Notes: generated from the sequence alone by a model not told the origin. Shown: positions 10,717 through 23,079, counted from the first letter of the stretch. The stretch: 64,000 bases of DNA from Lycorma delicatula (GCF_047948215.1 NC_134460.1:124261324-124325323); one strand, 5' to 3'. A program made the numbers and translations.

Positions 10717-11322
10717 TATTATAGCTGTGTAATCCTATTGCTCCCATTTTGTGAGTTGAAAAATGCCAATGATTGCTTGTCCCATAATAGGCTTGTCGTT
10801 CACAAAGTGATGTCTCTGTCTACGAGCTGTTTTCCCCTTCATAAAAGAAAAAATTTATCAGCTCCCTCATTTTTTCTATTTTTTTTCCTCTTTTTTTCCA
10901 CAGACGTAACCAGAGTATTTAATATAATTCTTTACAAATATACATAACATACGATCAGCTATATTACTGTAAAAAGAAACATTATTTGTAAAACATGAAA
11001 AAATTTATTTCAATATTTTTTTAAAAATAACCGTTGTCATTGTTAATAGATTTTTTTTAATAATTATCAAAAAAATTAATCTTTTACTAACAAATAAATA
11101 TAATAATATGGTGTTTAGTATTTTCGGCTCTTACAATATCCTCATGAAAACATTTGATATATATAACTTAAATAAAAATAAGCCCATTTGTTTAGGAACA
11201 ATTTCAGATGTTTTAAGTACAGTTTCCATAAAATATTCACCGAAAATCTAAATAGTGATTCTCCTGAAGAAGATGAAATAGCTGAAAAAGTTTGAGCTAC
11301 TTTCTTGTATTTATAATTGGTT
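10716..11322. other. AT-rich stretch, no gene
   Basis: Nothing coding was recognised. At about 11262-11301 CTCCTGAAGAAG..GCTGAAAAAGTTTGAGC loosely resembles the hammerhead-like pattern of the Penelope repeats, but the stems are weak. Confidence 0.35.
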
Positions 11323-11714
11323 CTTTTTAGGAATCCGACAGCCACTTTTTTAATTTTTTTCTTCCAAATCAGTGGATATTTGGAGGTATTTGAATATTGA
11401 GAAATAATGAATATAAACTAACCGTACTTAATCTACTCGCTTGCCTCCCTAATCTATTTTTTTTATTTCTACTCGTCAATTTTATTCAAACACGTATCTT
11501 CCAAATGTATCTGAGAGAGATCCAGTATAAGCATTTGATTATAATTATAAATCTAATCTAACCAAACTTAACCTACGCTCGCTAACTTTGAGTAGCAAAC
11601 GAAGGTTAACGAGCGTAGGTTAAGTTTGATTAGATTACATTTATAATTTCTCTGTAAATACCTACTGATTTGGAAGAAGAAATTGAAAAAAGTGACTGTC
11701 GGATTCCCAAAAAG
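11323..11714. mobile_element. Foldback/MITE element, ~390 bp
   Basis: Arms of about 75-90 bases at 11323-11410 and 11641-11714 are inverted copies. Shared strings include GGAATCCGACAG, CACTTTTTT and CTTCCAAATCAGT. The centre carries a second inverted pair around AACTTAACCTACGCTCG (about 11565-11581) and CGAGCGTAGGTTAAGTTTG (about 11612-11630). There is no coding capacity. The inner motif and the TCTCTG.AAATACCT segment link it to the repeat at 3.1 kb. A non-autonomous DNA transposon or foldback element is the likely identity. The target-site duplication could not be fixed. Confidence 0.7.
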
Positions 11715-13554
11715 TACCTTATAATTTGTTGATAAGTTGTTTTATTTTTTATTTTTTTGTAATTATGTGTTTACTCGATCCTAATTGTTTTTCTATAAAT
11801 TAGTCGTTTCATCGTTATGTTCTATCTAATATTCTTGGAAAAACTAGATATTTTTTCAGAATTAGATGTAATAACTAATAATCAATTTAGTTTTTTTTTT
11901 TTTTTTAATATTAATAACAGAAAGAAAATATGAAAATGGTTAAAATCTTGTGGACGAGTCAAGATAATAGATATAAAGCCACAGGCGAACTTGTCTTTTA
12001 TCTCGATATTTTCTCCTTGTATAACTTCCAAAAAGTTGTAATTTTTTATAATTAATTAACGAATAATTATTATGTTTTGTATCAATAAATATCGCATTTC
12101 AAATTAGCGACGGAACATAACTATGAAACTCCTAATTTGTTAAATTTTTTTTTAATTTTATTAAAATTAATAAAGAGACTGTTCATTTTCCACCGAAATC
12201 CGATTGACTACTTTGTTTTTAAATAAAGCTGTAGCTGCGGTGGCGTTAATACGTAAGTACCAAATTGTGTACAGCAGCGACAGAAATTTTGGAAAAATTT
12301 AGTACTTTTTAACCAGATCCGAATTTTCGGGCGAAAATATTTCGAAAACGGTCGGTCTTAGCACTCTGAAAATTTTTTTCGACCCCATACGCTCCCAATG
12401 GTACCCGTTGATAATACTTTCAAGTTCTCCCGGGACGCCGTTCAGAAATTGGGGAGGGGGTGCGATGAATGGATTTGGCAACAAAGTTTCATAATGATAT
12501 GTAAGATTATGTGAAAGTTATAGCTTCAAATTAAAAATTTGATGTTTTTGTCAATTTTTTCATATGTGTGATGAATGATCTTTACTACCCCATTCTTTAC
12601 AATCAGGTGTTTTAGCTTAAATATAAGATTAACATCAACAATATTAATGAAGATAACCAATAATTGATAATAGTTATACAATATAGATTAGTTAATTAAT
12701 TAATAAAATCGGCTAATTATTAACATTTAAGTAATACTACAAAAAATACATTATAAAAATAATATTTTTAAAATATTGTATTACCTACCAATACATTATT
12801 CTGCATAAATATATTCCATTTATGAAAAAGCACGTTTGTTAACACACACAAATGAAACTAGAAACTAACACAGAAGATAGATATCAAACGTACAGTTGTA
12901 GTATCTCGGTACAGCTGCAGTCACATCGATGTAATCGCCTGCGCACAGACGCATGATTTATTAACGGACGACGCATCAGTTGTCCAAATATCAACTACAC
13001 TCCACCGCTGTACATTGTTTCAACATTAGAGGAATGTATTTTACAACACTAATCTGAGTCTCTGACTTTCATCCAAGTACTCTTACAATTTTTCATACGC
13101 TATAAAAATGTATCTTTAAAATTTAATAAATAATCTCTTTAAATACATAATTTATACATCATAATTTGGTAAATTATGAACAGAAAAAGTTATTAAATGT
13201 ATTTTTAATTACAGCATACTGTAACATCCATCGATCGGTTAAGAAACTGGTCGGATATCGAAAAGGTCGATTAAAATGAAAATGGCTTAACCTTTATTTA
13301 TAAATTCTATAACCAACATCTACCTAAGAATTTAAAAAAAAACATCTACAATTGTACAACAATAATTATTACTAACCCGACTAAGAAGTTTCAATTTCTA
13401 TTTACTACCGCGACAAAAATATTGTAATAGTCGAATATTATAACGTTACATTCAAAAATGTATTTATTGAAAATAAAATTAAAACAGTTTGATTACGACC
13501 GATTACTTTACTAAATGAACAAACAAAAAACGCATTTATAATAAAACATGAAAT
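11715..13554. other. Non-coding stretch with a less AT-rich patch
   Basis: No exon was recognised. Positions 12200-12500 are richer in G/C than the surroundings (for example CTCCCGGGACGCCG at about 12426) and have a 61-residue minus-strand frame (12299-12484) with no recognisable motif; it is more likely a repeat than a gene. Positions 12900-13010 hold a CpG-containing patch with no open frame. Confidence 0.4.
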
Positions 13555-13804
13555 ACTTACCGGTTATCTGCACACCATGTAGTTAGTTCTTAAATGGCGA
13601 AACTGAAACGTTATATTGAAATAAGAAAATAAATAAGAAAAATTTTAAATATAATATAACCCAACTTAACCTACGAAGCGCGCGATCTACCTACAAGAGA
13701 ACCGAGCATAGGTTCAGTTTCAGTTGCGCCAACTTAGAACTAATTAATTACAGTTTGAAACCCGTTGGAACGAAAAATATGTGGCGTGCATATAACCGAT
13801 AAGT
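13555..13804. mobile_element. Small MITE, ~250 bp
   Basis: Inverted ends ACTTACCGGTTATCTGCAC (13555-13573) and its imperfect complement ending CGATAAGT (to 13804) bound an AT-rich body. The body holds AACTTAACCTACGAAGCGCG near 13663, another form of the AACCTACG motif. There is no reading frame. Position and sequence suggest a non-autonomous DNA transposon; the family is not certain. Confidence 0.55.
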
Positions 13805-14178
13805 GCCTATGAAAAAATATCAAACCATTAATAAAAATATATATATATATATTTTTTTTTTACATAATTAAGATTTCTAACTGAAAAAATCTGTGATTTT
13901 CTTTTTCTTTTTACGATTGATTGTTTTCTTAAATTCATAATCGCGCCATTTTTTTAAAACATCACATCAACTGCAGTCGATTCTTTCTGCTGTAATCTCT
14001 ACTCCAATCCTCTTTTCCTTTCGGCATGATTAATTTTTTCGCCTTCGTCCTCTTCATTACAAATTTCGGTAATTGTGAGCCTCAACCTTAATCTTTTTCA
14101 ATTGAAGTTTGTTGAAAAATATGTTATATAATTAATAAAAATACAAGTTTCAAAATTCGGAAAAGTGAAATTACCTCA

Positions 14179-14510
14179 TTATTCTTCCTCAGAATCTATA
14201 ATGGCATTAGCGTTGTTATCAGCTGTTTCGAGCAACCCCATCATATAGTCAGGATACAGTGAAGCAAGACTAGACCATAAATGATATACTCCGGTCTTGT
14301 AGTACCTGTATTTTCTTTTGAAAAAGGACTCTGCGAGATGCCCGTGCAAGTGGTGCTTACAATTTCCTACCGAGGAACGTTTGAACGCACTTCTCGCCAC
14401 GCACGATCGACTGTCTGTGTATGAACTCCCGCGTCCGGATGTATAAATTATATTTGTGGTTCATCGCTAAATGTTGGTAGCCCTCGTGTTGCAAAAAATT
14501 ATTGTACCGG
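14179..14510 (-). pseudogene. Merlin (IS1016-like) transposase C-terminal part, frameshifted
   Basis: Read on the minus strand, the sequence gives YNNFLQHEGYQHLAMNHKYN (from ~14510). It then shifts frame to FIHPDAGVHTQTVDRAWREV (~14445-14385) and shifts again to HHLHGHLAESFFKRKYR with a tail to the stop at 14179. This series (GYxHxxxNHxxxF, then DPxxGxHTQTxxxxW, then a HLAExxxxR block) is the C-terminal DDE signature of Merlin/IS1016-family transposases, which cut and paste their element. The final Asp/Glu block is present but the protein is broken by at least two frameshifts. The N-terminal half and first catalytic Asp were not found with certainty; weak similarity may continue to ~14740. 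A 73-residue open piece (14179-14400) ends NNANAIIDSEEE. Confidence 0.7.
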
Positions 14511-14774
14511 GAATAATATACTTTTGTATGATAGGCAATAAGGTAGCGTGTGTGATAGCTGGTGTAGCTAACTCTACAAGGTATTATATTGTCAAAAAGA
14601 TCTTAAGCAGTAATTTGGATTTACAGGATGTACAAAAAAAGAATATCGGTACTTATCGGTTATACGGGAACCCTACTGAAACCCATTTGTTTGCGTACAT
14701 AGAAATAAAATCGCCTATACGTATAACTTATTGTATATAATTTTTATTTTTAATGTTCTCCATTACATAGAATC

Positions 14775-14904
14775 AGACGAGGTTGACGAGCGAAGCGAGC
14801 GTAGGTTATGTTTGATTAGATTATGTTGATTCCGTGTAATAACGAATCGCGCACGTATGTCAACATAACAAACCAAACATAACCTACGCTCGCTAACTTC
14901 GTCT
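14775..14904. repeat. Palindrome with AACCTACGCTCGC arms
   Basis: The left arm (14775-14813) contains GCGAGCGTAGGTTATGTTTG. The right arm (about 14873-14904) contains CAAACATAACCTACGCTCGC then TAACTTCGTCT; the left arm has a ~9-base insertion relative to the right. This is the same motif family as at 3.1 and 11.6 kb. It lies between the two inverted Merlin pieces. Confidence 0.65.
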
Positions 14905-14934
14905 AATTAACGTTAAATATACATATTTCACCTA

Positions 14935-15190
14935 TTTAGGTGGCCAATAGACAGCTTCATTGTACCCCCTGACTATATGATGGAGTTGCCCAAAACAGCC
15001 GATAACAAGGCTATTGCCATTACTGGTTCTGAGAAAGAGTACTAAGGTAATTTCACTCTTCCGACACTTGTATATTTATTAACTTGTATTTTTTATTTTT
15101 TTTAAACTTGTATTTTTATTAATTATATAACATATTTTTCAACATGCTTCAATTTGAAAAAGATTAAGGTTGGGAAGTTCAGATTTACAA
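14935..15190 (+). pseudogene. Second Merlin transposase 3' end, inverted relative to the first
   Basis: PDYMMELPKTADNKAIAI (about 14969-15022) is a diverged copy of PDYMMGLLETADNNANAI in the minus-strand copy at 14179-14400. Both are followed by GGTAATTTCACT. The 3' flanks also match: TTGTATTTTTATTAATTATA and AAAAAGATTAAGGTTG occur in both. So the homology covers the last ~30 codons and at least 130 bases downstream. The rest of the transposase is missing here. The two ends face away from each other around the palindrome at 14775-14904. Confidence 0.65.
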
Positions 15191-15961
15191 TTACCCATAT
15201 TTCTTTCTACTTTTGTCAATATCAGCCTGAACAATTGCATTTTCAATCTCATTCCTCTCACCCCCCCTCCCACCAAAATCCAAATATCATAAGTACATAT
15301 AAATAACTAAGTTGGTATTAATAACTACAAAAATATATTGTAAAAACAACCTCATATATTAATAAACCCACTACATGAAGATAGACAGATGCCTCAGAAG
15401 GCAGGAAGCAACTGTCCTAAATTAAATAAAAATCAAAGACGATCAACGTTTGGTGACTGATTTGTTCGTAGTCTACTGTTGTAGACCATCAAGCAACATT
15501 AACCCCACCCCAGAAATGAGTCATTTTCTGAAAAGTAGACAGTCAAGCCAACGGGCGATTAAACAGATTATTAAGAGGGAATCTAATGTATTTTACTTTC
15601 GAGAGAGGAAATTTTCTAAGTCAAAAAATGTTATTAGTATTTAATTTATAGCCTAATCAAATATTAAATGGTCAAACAATAGATACCAACCAACTTTGCA
15701 TCATTATATTAATATTTGTAGTCCAATATTTCAAAAAAATTAACTATCAACTATTTGAAAAAAAAATTATTTTAATACAATTTCTTCAGTTTATCTGATT
15801 ATATTAAATATATAAAAACTCTGAAATTTAGAATCTTAATTCGTTGAATGTAGATAAAAATAAAATTATAAAAACTGATTTCACTTAAAATGTATTAACC
15901 TATAACTTTATTAAGAATGAAAGTAGTTTTCTTTTAATCTTTAAACAATAAATAAGTAAAA
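15191..15961. other. AT-rich stretch, no gene
   Basis: Nothing was recognised except a short C-rich tract at about 15259-15274. Confidence 0.4.
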
Positions 15962-16045
15962 ATTCCTACCTCATGACAGAGTAGTAGTGTCTTTGCCTGA
16001 GTTCAAATCAAGCTAGATAATTTTTACATTAAAAATATCTTATGC
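15962..16045 (+). mobile_element. SINE head fragment, second tRNA-like family
   Basis: CCTCATGACAGAGTAGTAGT (box A-like) followed by GAGTTCAAATC (box B-like). It resembles the tRNA-like heads at 23.1 and 26.2 kb. A short, decayed copy. Confidence 0.5.
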
Positions 16046-16185
16046 AGAAGGCTTTCTCTAATAAATTATTCATTTAACATTTAAAAAAAAGAAATTACAT
16101 TAAAAACATTTAAAAAAATGAAATCAATAGATCAAAATAAGTTGCATTTATTTTAAGGGAAGAAACATACTTTATAAGTCTAAAC

Positions 16186-16920
16186 CGTTGATTCTCAAAC
16201 TTTTTTGCCCACTGCCAACATTGAGAAACAAAAATTTTCTAGCACCCCCAAAATTTTTAAACTTTCAATCTGTTAAAAATAATAATTGCAATTGGTGTTA
16301 TATATATTTCATACTTATTTGTATCAATACGTTGCTTAGATCAGGAGATATGCAGCATTAAAGACAAAAGTGGTATTTTCTCTTCAAAGTGGAATATTTT
16401 AGTTCAGAAAAATCGTAGACATTAAAAAAAAATTAAATCAATAATAAATTAAAGATAAAGTCTTAACCTTTTAAATGATTTTAATGCAGCCTACTGAAAA
16501 GATTTTGTTTCCCCCATGCACTCGATAAAACACAAAGAAATACTTTTAAATTTTTAAAACTTTTCTAACCACTGATTTTTTTTTTAATTTGATGATTTTT
16601 GAAACATGAAGTACACTGTCAAACAGTAGACTATTCAAGCTTTAATTTTTTTTTATTCGTCTCTCTAAGCTTCTTGGATGCAAAGTTAAAGTAGTTTGAA
16701 TAAAATCATTTTTTTATCATAAAATATAGGTGTCGCTTTAATTTTTTTCACCAGTATAGTAGGTATTTAATTTTGGTTTGAAATATAAGGAAAACATAAT
16801 TTTTGCCTTTTTTTTTTTTAATCAGCTATCGCCTTTCTATACCGCCTGAACACCCCCAATTTTCTGAGGGCCTTTTACCGCCCCCTTGTAAACCTCTATC
16901 ACCCACTTTGAGAACAAATA
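16186..16920. mobile_element. Non-autonomous hAT-like element with 8-bp target duplication
   Basis: The 735-bp element is flanked by a perfect direct 8-base repeat GTCTAAAC (16178-16185 and 16921-16928), the size hAT transposons create. Its ends are short imperfect inverted repeats sharing TTCTCAAA: the left begins CGTTGATTCTCAAAC and the complement of the right begins TATTTGTTCTCAAAG. The GGTTCTCAAAC-type end followed by TTTTTTG.CCAC is typical of hAT families in animals. The interior is A/T-rich with C-runs near each end (16244-16249 and 16854-16885). No transposase coding was seen, so it would have depended on a related autonomous element. Confidence 0.8.
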
Positions 16921-16928
16921 GTCTAAAC

Positions 16929-17695
16929 AATCTGATGAACTACTGAAGGAAATTCATTTACCTAACCCACCATTGGTTGATGTGGAATAAATACATCTGT
17001 AATCTACAAAAGTGATTAGGATTGAAATTATGAGATTGATGGGATATGAGGATGATGGGTAAAAACCATCACATTTATCATTAGAGAACAAGCTGCTACT
17101 GTACCAAGTTAGTCCATATGAGCATATGAAATATGGATATGGTATTGGCAAGCAACTTAAATCTTTGCAATTATCTACCAATTCCAACCAAAAGTCTTGA
17201 AAATGATCACTATTGCTCCATAGTATTTTACAAAATGGTGTACTTTCATAAAGACTTACGTGTAAAATTAACAGTAAGAAAAAAAATTAAGTTCCCAGTA
17301 TGAAGAAAGCTAGAAGAACCATTTTACTCTTAACAATAAAAACCAACCAAATTAAATAGTAATAAATTACTTGACCTGTTAAAATAGAATGAATAGACAA
17401 CTGCTTTATGCCATTTAAATTTTAAAGTCTCAATCATTCTTCAAACCCCATTGTTTTTATACATTGTAAATTTATTGTATATAATTTATTTTCCTTTTTA
17501 ATTATTCTTGCTATTTTTTTATTCTATTAGTGCTTATAATTTCCTTCCATTCACTCATTCTTTCAATTCCATAAATTTGTAAAATAGTTCCATTTGTTAG
17601 ATCAATACTGCTTCGTTTTCTTTTTCTTGTTTCCTCATATTTACTCACAGTTCCGTACTAAACAAATTATAAATAAAATAAATTATTAGAAAATC

Positions 17696-17760
<65 letters not shown>

Positions 17761-19127
17761 TACGTAGATAGATTTATTATTGAACTTTAAACAGTTTAGA
17801 TTTTATATCAGTTGAAAAAGATCTGTTTTTTTATAATTGTAATTAAGATACAACAGTGTGGTAGAATATCTTAGATAAAAAAGAAATTATAAATATTTTA
17901 AAATATAAATAATAAATTCCATTTTTATTAAAAGTTTATTCTATTTTATAACTATTATTTATTCTTTAACAATAAAGAAACACTTTAAACTCAAACTTTT
18001 GTTTTTATATCTTCTTATTCTCTTTAACTTTATTTTATTTACTTTTTTATGAGGTAAACAAAATTGTCAACAGCTATATAAGTTACACACCCACCACACA
18101 CCTCTGCAACCAACATAAAACAAACTTACATATAAAAGCTGTATAAGAGTTGAATAAACATTGTAAAAAGAGAACCCTTATTAATAAGATTAACTAAAGT
18201 ACCGTATATAAAAGAAAAAGAAAAAGAAATAAATAAATAAAAGAAAAAAATAAATGGTATACTACTCCAAAACTGTTATTAAATTTATTTTTATTTGCTA
18301 TTTTCTAGAAGTTATAATTTGTGGTCCATTCTCGACACTAGGTGTCAGTTAGGTTAAATAACAGAACAAAATAACACATTATATCAATTTTTTGTAAATT
18401 AATGGTAATGATATTAAGAATTTATGAGAATATTTAATAAGATGGGTGTAATAATAAAAGTAGCTGGCCTAAAATGAATGCCCACTTTTAATAATGAAAA
18501 ATACAATTTAAACAGTCAACGTCTGGACGAGAGCTTATCTTTATCAAATAACATATTCATGAACTACATAATTAAAAGTGACAGATTTTAATTGCGTTTA
18601 CAAAAGGACAGATTTTTTTAAAAATAGAATAAAATGTTCAGTTTTAAGTTAGATGGCAAACTATATCTTCTGATAATACAATACCTGAAATTTTTCAAGG
18701 ATAAGTAAAGTAAAAGAATGTGACAAAAAAAATAAATTGCCAGCAGTTTTAAATTAATTTTGAAAAATAATTCTGTTTTGTTAGATTCAGTTTTATGCAT
18801 TTTGTTGGCATTAACATTTAATGATCGTATGAATTAAAAAAATATAACAAAATAAATATTCATACTTATGGCTTTTTACAATTAGACACTGTGGTTATTA
18901 GATATTTTAAAACAAAATTGAAAAACATACTATACCAAAAAAATATTTTATCATTTGTTTAGAACTTAAAAGAATTTTCCCAGCACATATTTTACATTAG
19001 ACTTACTTTAAAAAAAAAACGCAGTTAAAATAGTGACTGCAAAGAAAGTTTTATAAGTTCAGAATAATGTACAAAAACAAAAATGTACAAAAAGCTAAAG
19101 TAAATATTAATAAAAACGAAATTAGAA
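16929..19127. other. AT-rich stretch, no gene
   Basis: No exon or transposon domain was recognised apart from the compound microsatellite at 17698-17756 and an AAAG/AAAT-rich run at 18210-18255. Confidence 0.45.
17698..17756. repeat. Compound (TA)n(GA)n microsatellite
   Basis: About 16 TA units are followed directly by about 13 GA units. Confidence 0.97.
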
Positions 19128-19440
19128 CTCATCATATAGAAAAATTCCATAGAAGTAGATTACATTTGCAAAAGACAAAATGATGTGTACTAAGAATACC
19201 TACTGAAAAAACTAGCATAAATAAGCTACAAGAGAAAATGGTAAAGGGGAGATTAAAATGGTTTAGATATCTTAAAAGAATAGATTTATAGAATATATTT
19301 GATGGTAGGACTAAGACTGAAAGGAAAAGGAAAAATTGGTTATATGCGATAATGAAGGGGAAAAGAATGAATGACTGAAAAAAAACCAGGGAGAAAAAGA
19401 ATAGTTGAAAGAGATGAAATTGGAATTCCATGATAAAAAA
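19128..19440 (+). mobile_element. LINE C-terminal tail, degenerate
   Basis: A plus-strand frame reads INKLQEKMVKGRLKWFRYLKR (from ~19218), a form of the RLRWFGHVxRM motif that closes many insect LINE ORFs, followed by a GRTKTERKRKNW-like basic stretch. Stops interrupt it and no reverse transcriptase is nearby. The 99-residue minus-strand frame at 19132-19431 is the antisense shadow. This is a different family from the 0.4 and 26.4 kb copies. Confidence 0.55.
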
Positions 19441-22400
19441 TTAGAATTGAATCAGGGTTCATGAAGAATTAGATAAATCTATACATGAATACATTAGTGT
19501 TTAATAATATGTTCCCCTTCCTTTTTTAACAATGGATATTAAATCCAAATTATACTAGAATGTTAATACATTAAATATCTACTTTTTTGTCATCCTTTAT
19601 GGCCGGTTTAATTCAAGCTTTTGTCCTTAGTTAATATTTTAATCATAACATATTTGCATTAATCTTCAATTAATTTTTTTATATATTCCACTCAATTAAT
19701 CTTATTAAAGTTGTACTTTCATCCATTTCCAAATTAACTAAATTTTATTACCTAAAATGTTATCTGCCACAACTTAGTTCTTATAATGAAAAAATTTCAG
19801 TAAATTTTTTCCTCCAATTAATTTTACATCATTTTGAATTTTATCAGGTCAAATACTGTAACAAATTCTATTATAACAATGTATCAAAATTCTTTGTTCT
19901 ACTGATTTTCTTGTTATCTTTGTTTCACTACTTCAAGTATTGTACTGTACAAAAATAAATATTTTTAAAATTCCATTAATAATTTTTCAATATCTATACA
20001 AAAGCCCATTTAATTTGTTAAAAAAAAAAATGATTATACTTCACTTGATAAAAAAATTTCTGAATGCATGGATTATGTTTGTTTCTGTTTTTACTTCTTT
20101 TAACGCATATAAGACTATTTATTTTTTTAATTTTAGAAATAAATAAATCCAGAAATACTAAACTAAATAATACAATTAAACCATTTTCCAATGGCAGGTA
20201 TAATTGAACAGTATTTTATGCATGAACAGTATTTTGTTTAGTTATCCTTTATTTTTGTCCAAACATCCTTCAACATTCCCACTTTGCTAAGACTGAAATT
20301 GTTTCTTCAAAATCCCTGTATCTATTTTTACTTTTTTCACTGTATACAGTGGAACATTATAACATTTTTTATATTGTGTATAAATGCTCTGATCTCTCAA
20401 GAAATTGTGGGAGTGACATTGTCTGGAAGGATCCTTGAGTTACCTTTTTAGACAGAATATTGCATCTCATGCACAGTTCCCCATTGTAGAGATTCTCACT
20501 GATTAACTTTCATTCTTTTGACCCCCTTCTTCATTTCAGGTTTTATAGGTATAAGTCAGAACTAAATTGTTCTATGCTTAGGACATACCTGCAGAAACAG
20601 CAACGTCTATAACATAACCTGACGTGAGGAATCCCATCCTGTGATCTAGGGATTGCACATCTTAACCCCTTTTAAAAATACAAATATTTTTATTATTTCA
20701 TTAACAAATATATTAATCCAAAGTTTATGGTTAAAAATGAATATTTAAACAACTCCTTTCAAGTAGATGCAAACTTACTTCAGATTACCATTTTCTTCTG
20801 GAACCTTCCTTTAAAATGCAAGATATTTCCTAAACAGATATTTATTTTATTTTTTGTTCATTGGTCATTGGATATTTACAACAAAAAAATTATATTTAAT
20901 ACACCACACATATTTTAAAAAAGGTAAAACGCTTGTTCAATAATCATTCTAACTTAAGTTATACTGAAATTTAACAGATTTAAGTCGACCTGAAATTTTA
21001 GCTCCTGCATCGACTTAATGATCCAGTAATTTTAATCCTATAACACCCTCAAGGATTAGTTAAATTTTACAAATATAAATATTCATTTCTATTTATTTAA
21101 CGTCCATGTAGTCAGTAAATCATTAAAGCAACAAGCATGTGTAAAATAGCCTAAATATTAAAGTTAAACTATGAAAAAAATTTATCATAACGCAAGATTA
21201 AATTTGATATTAAGACTATACAATAAAAACACATTTGTAATACAAATACTATTCACAAAACACAATTATGATACATTGTAAGTATCACAATTGCTATATC
21301 AAAAATTTACAGTTTCTTAGAAACCAAAGAGGTTTCTAACATATATGTTTCTAACATTTTTTTCTTAACCTTCAACTTAAACCAAACTATTTTTATTTTC
21401 TTGTATCTTTTCAACAATCGCTCACTAGCAGTCATTGGATATTTATCAATTGAATAGAAGAGGAAAAACCAGCACTACATCAAATTAAATGAATCAATCA
21501 TCAGATTCTCAACTCTTCATTGACTAGTTCTTAACAGGTAGCTACTACTGTCTGTTTGATGTATTTTTATAAAAAGATGTCCTTGTGTCTCACTTAGGTG
21601 CAAGTCTTAGTTTATGTAAATAAAAGTACCTTATGAACACAACATATTTAGTAATTTATAGTAAATTCAACAACTTGAACTTTTTTTAAGTATATATATA
21701 TTTATTAATTCAGAGTGTTATATGATAAAACTGATTAAGTCCTTATACTGCCATACACTTTCAACTATTTATTTTATGTAATAAGCATGATTTTACATTT
21801 ATCTTAATAAGTATGGATACCAGAAGACATAAATAACAAATTAATATAATGTAAAAGAATTATAAACATTAAAATCAGTTCATATTTATTTAAACTGTGC
21901 TAAAATAAATTTAATTCTACTTGGCAAAATTTAAACACACAAAAAAAACAGGTAATTATTTTACACTTGAACTGTTATCAATATTCATTGGAATAACAGA
22001 AGTTATAATTCAACAGTAACAACAAAAATATAATCTTAAATATTGCTAAACAACTGGCAATTAACACATGTTAACAATTATGGATGACAGTAATTCAAGA
22101 GGAGAATTTCTTCTGGTTTCACATTCTATTATTACACCTGGAGCTGGATTTAGACATGTTTTTAATGAACTTGAGTACAGAATAGCAAATTTTCTAAGAT
22201 AAAAATATTTAAATGTATTCCAGTTGTTTTTTAATAGGGAAAAGTTTCAAGAACATAAGTAATTTTATGGCATATCAGAATTTTTTCATATTTAGTAACT
22301 TTATATTTATTTACCATTATTTATTTGTATTTCTTTACTATTTTTATTTTTAATTTATAACACTATATTTACATAGTTTTTTTAATAACTGATTGCTGAG

Positions 22401-23079
22401 TGATAATTAAGTATTTAACTGCCTTGAAAATGCATTAAATGTAAAGAAACAAGATAACTTCAAAATTATTAAAAATTAACACTCAAAACTGGACAAATAC
22501 AATATAAAACAAATTTGATCAAGACTATAGTGGATTCCTAACCATTTTAAGATGAACACCATTAATAATACTGCTACCAGAAATTTCACTGAAGTAGGTG
22601 CTGATTATTACTTCTGAAAGGCCACTAGAAATATAACTTTCATTAATTTTTTAATCAATTATTAATCTTATGTTATGTTGTTTACTCACATGTTGAGTGT
22701 AAAAGGTTCCGTAAATATGGTTGTCTACTGCTTGTAAAGGTACAGGATATCGTATTATTGCTCATGTTCTTTTCTTAGGGAATAATCACTGCTGGATCTT
22801 GTTTATGCATTATTTGATTGTTATTATTTATATATGTTATTAGAACAAGTTTATTTTTATTTCTTTTAATCCCATTTAGAAATTGGCCTTTCCATTACTT
22901 TGTAATGAACCTTTGAAAATGTTTCATGCCTTTATCTACTTTGTATTAATTAATGACTTTCTTATTAGATTATTCATGTACTCGTGTATATAATTCTAAC
23001 AAAATTTGTAATATTAAACAATTAGAAAAGTTTTTCTTTTGGCAAATTATGTATAAATATATTTATTTATTTATAATGC
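19441..23079. other. AT-rich stretch, no gene recognised
   Basis: The ~3.6 kb holds no recognised exon or repeat. Patches at 20400-20650, 22080-22170 and 22510-22760 are less A/T-rich but contain frequent stops in all frames; they could be old repeats or untranslated sequence. Confidence 0.4.

Noticed and set aside
14471..14740. 89-residue plus-strand frame
   Set aside because: It lies opposite the Merlin transposase remnant (sense strand minus), so its coding appearance is likely incidental.
19132..19431. 99-residue minus-strand frame
   Set aside because: Antisense shadow of a LINE C-terminal tail; Phe-rich composition with no domain.
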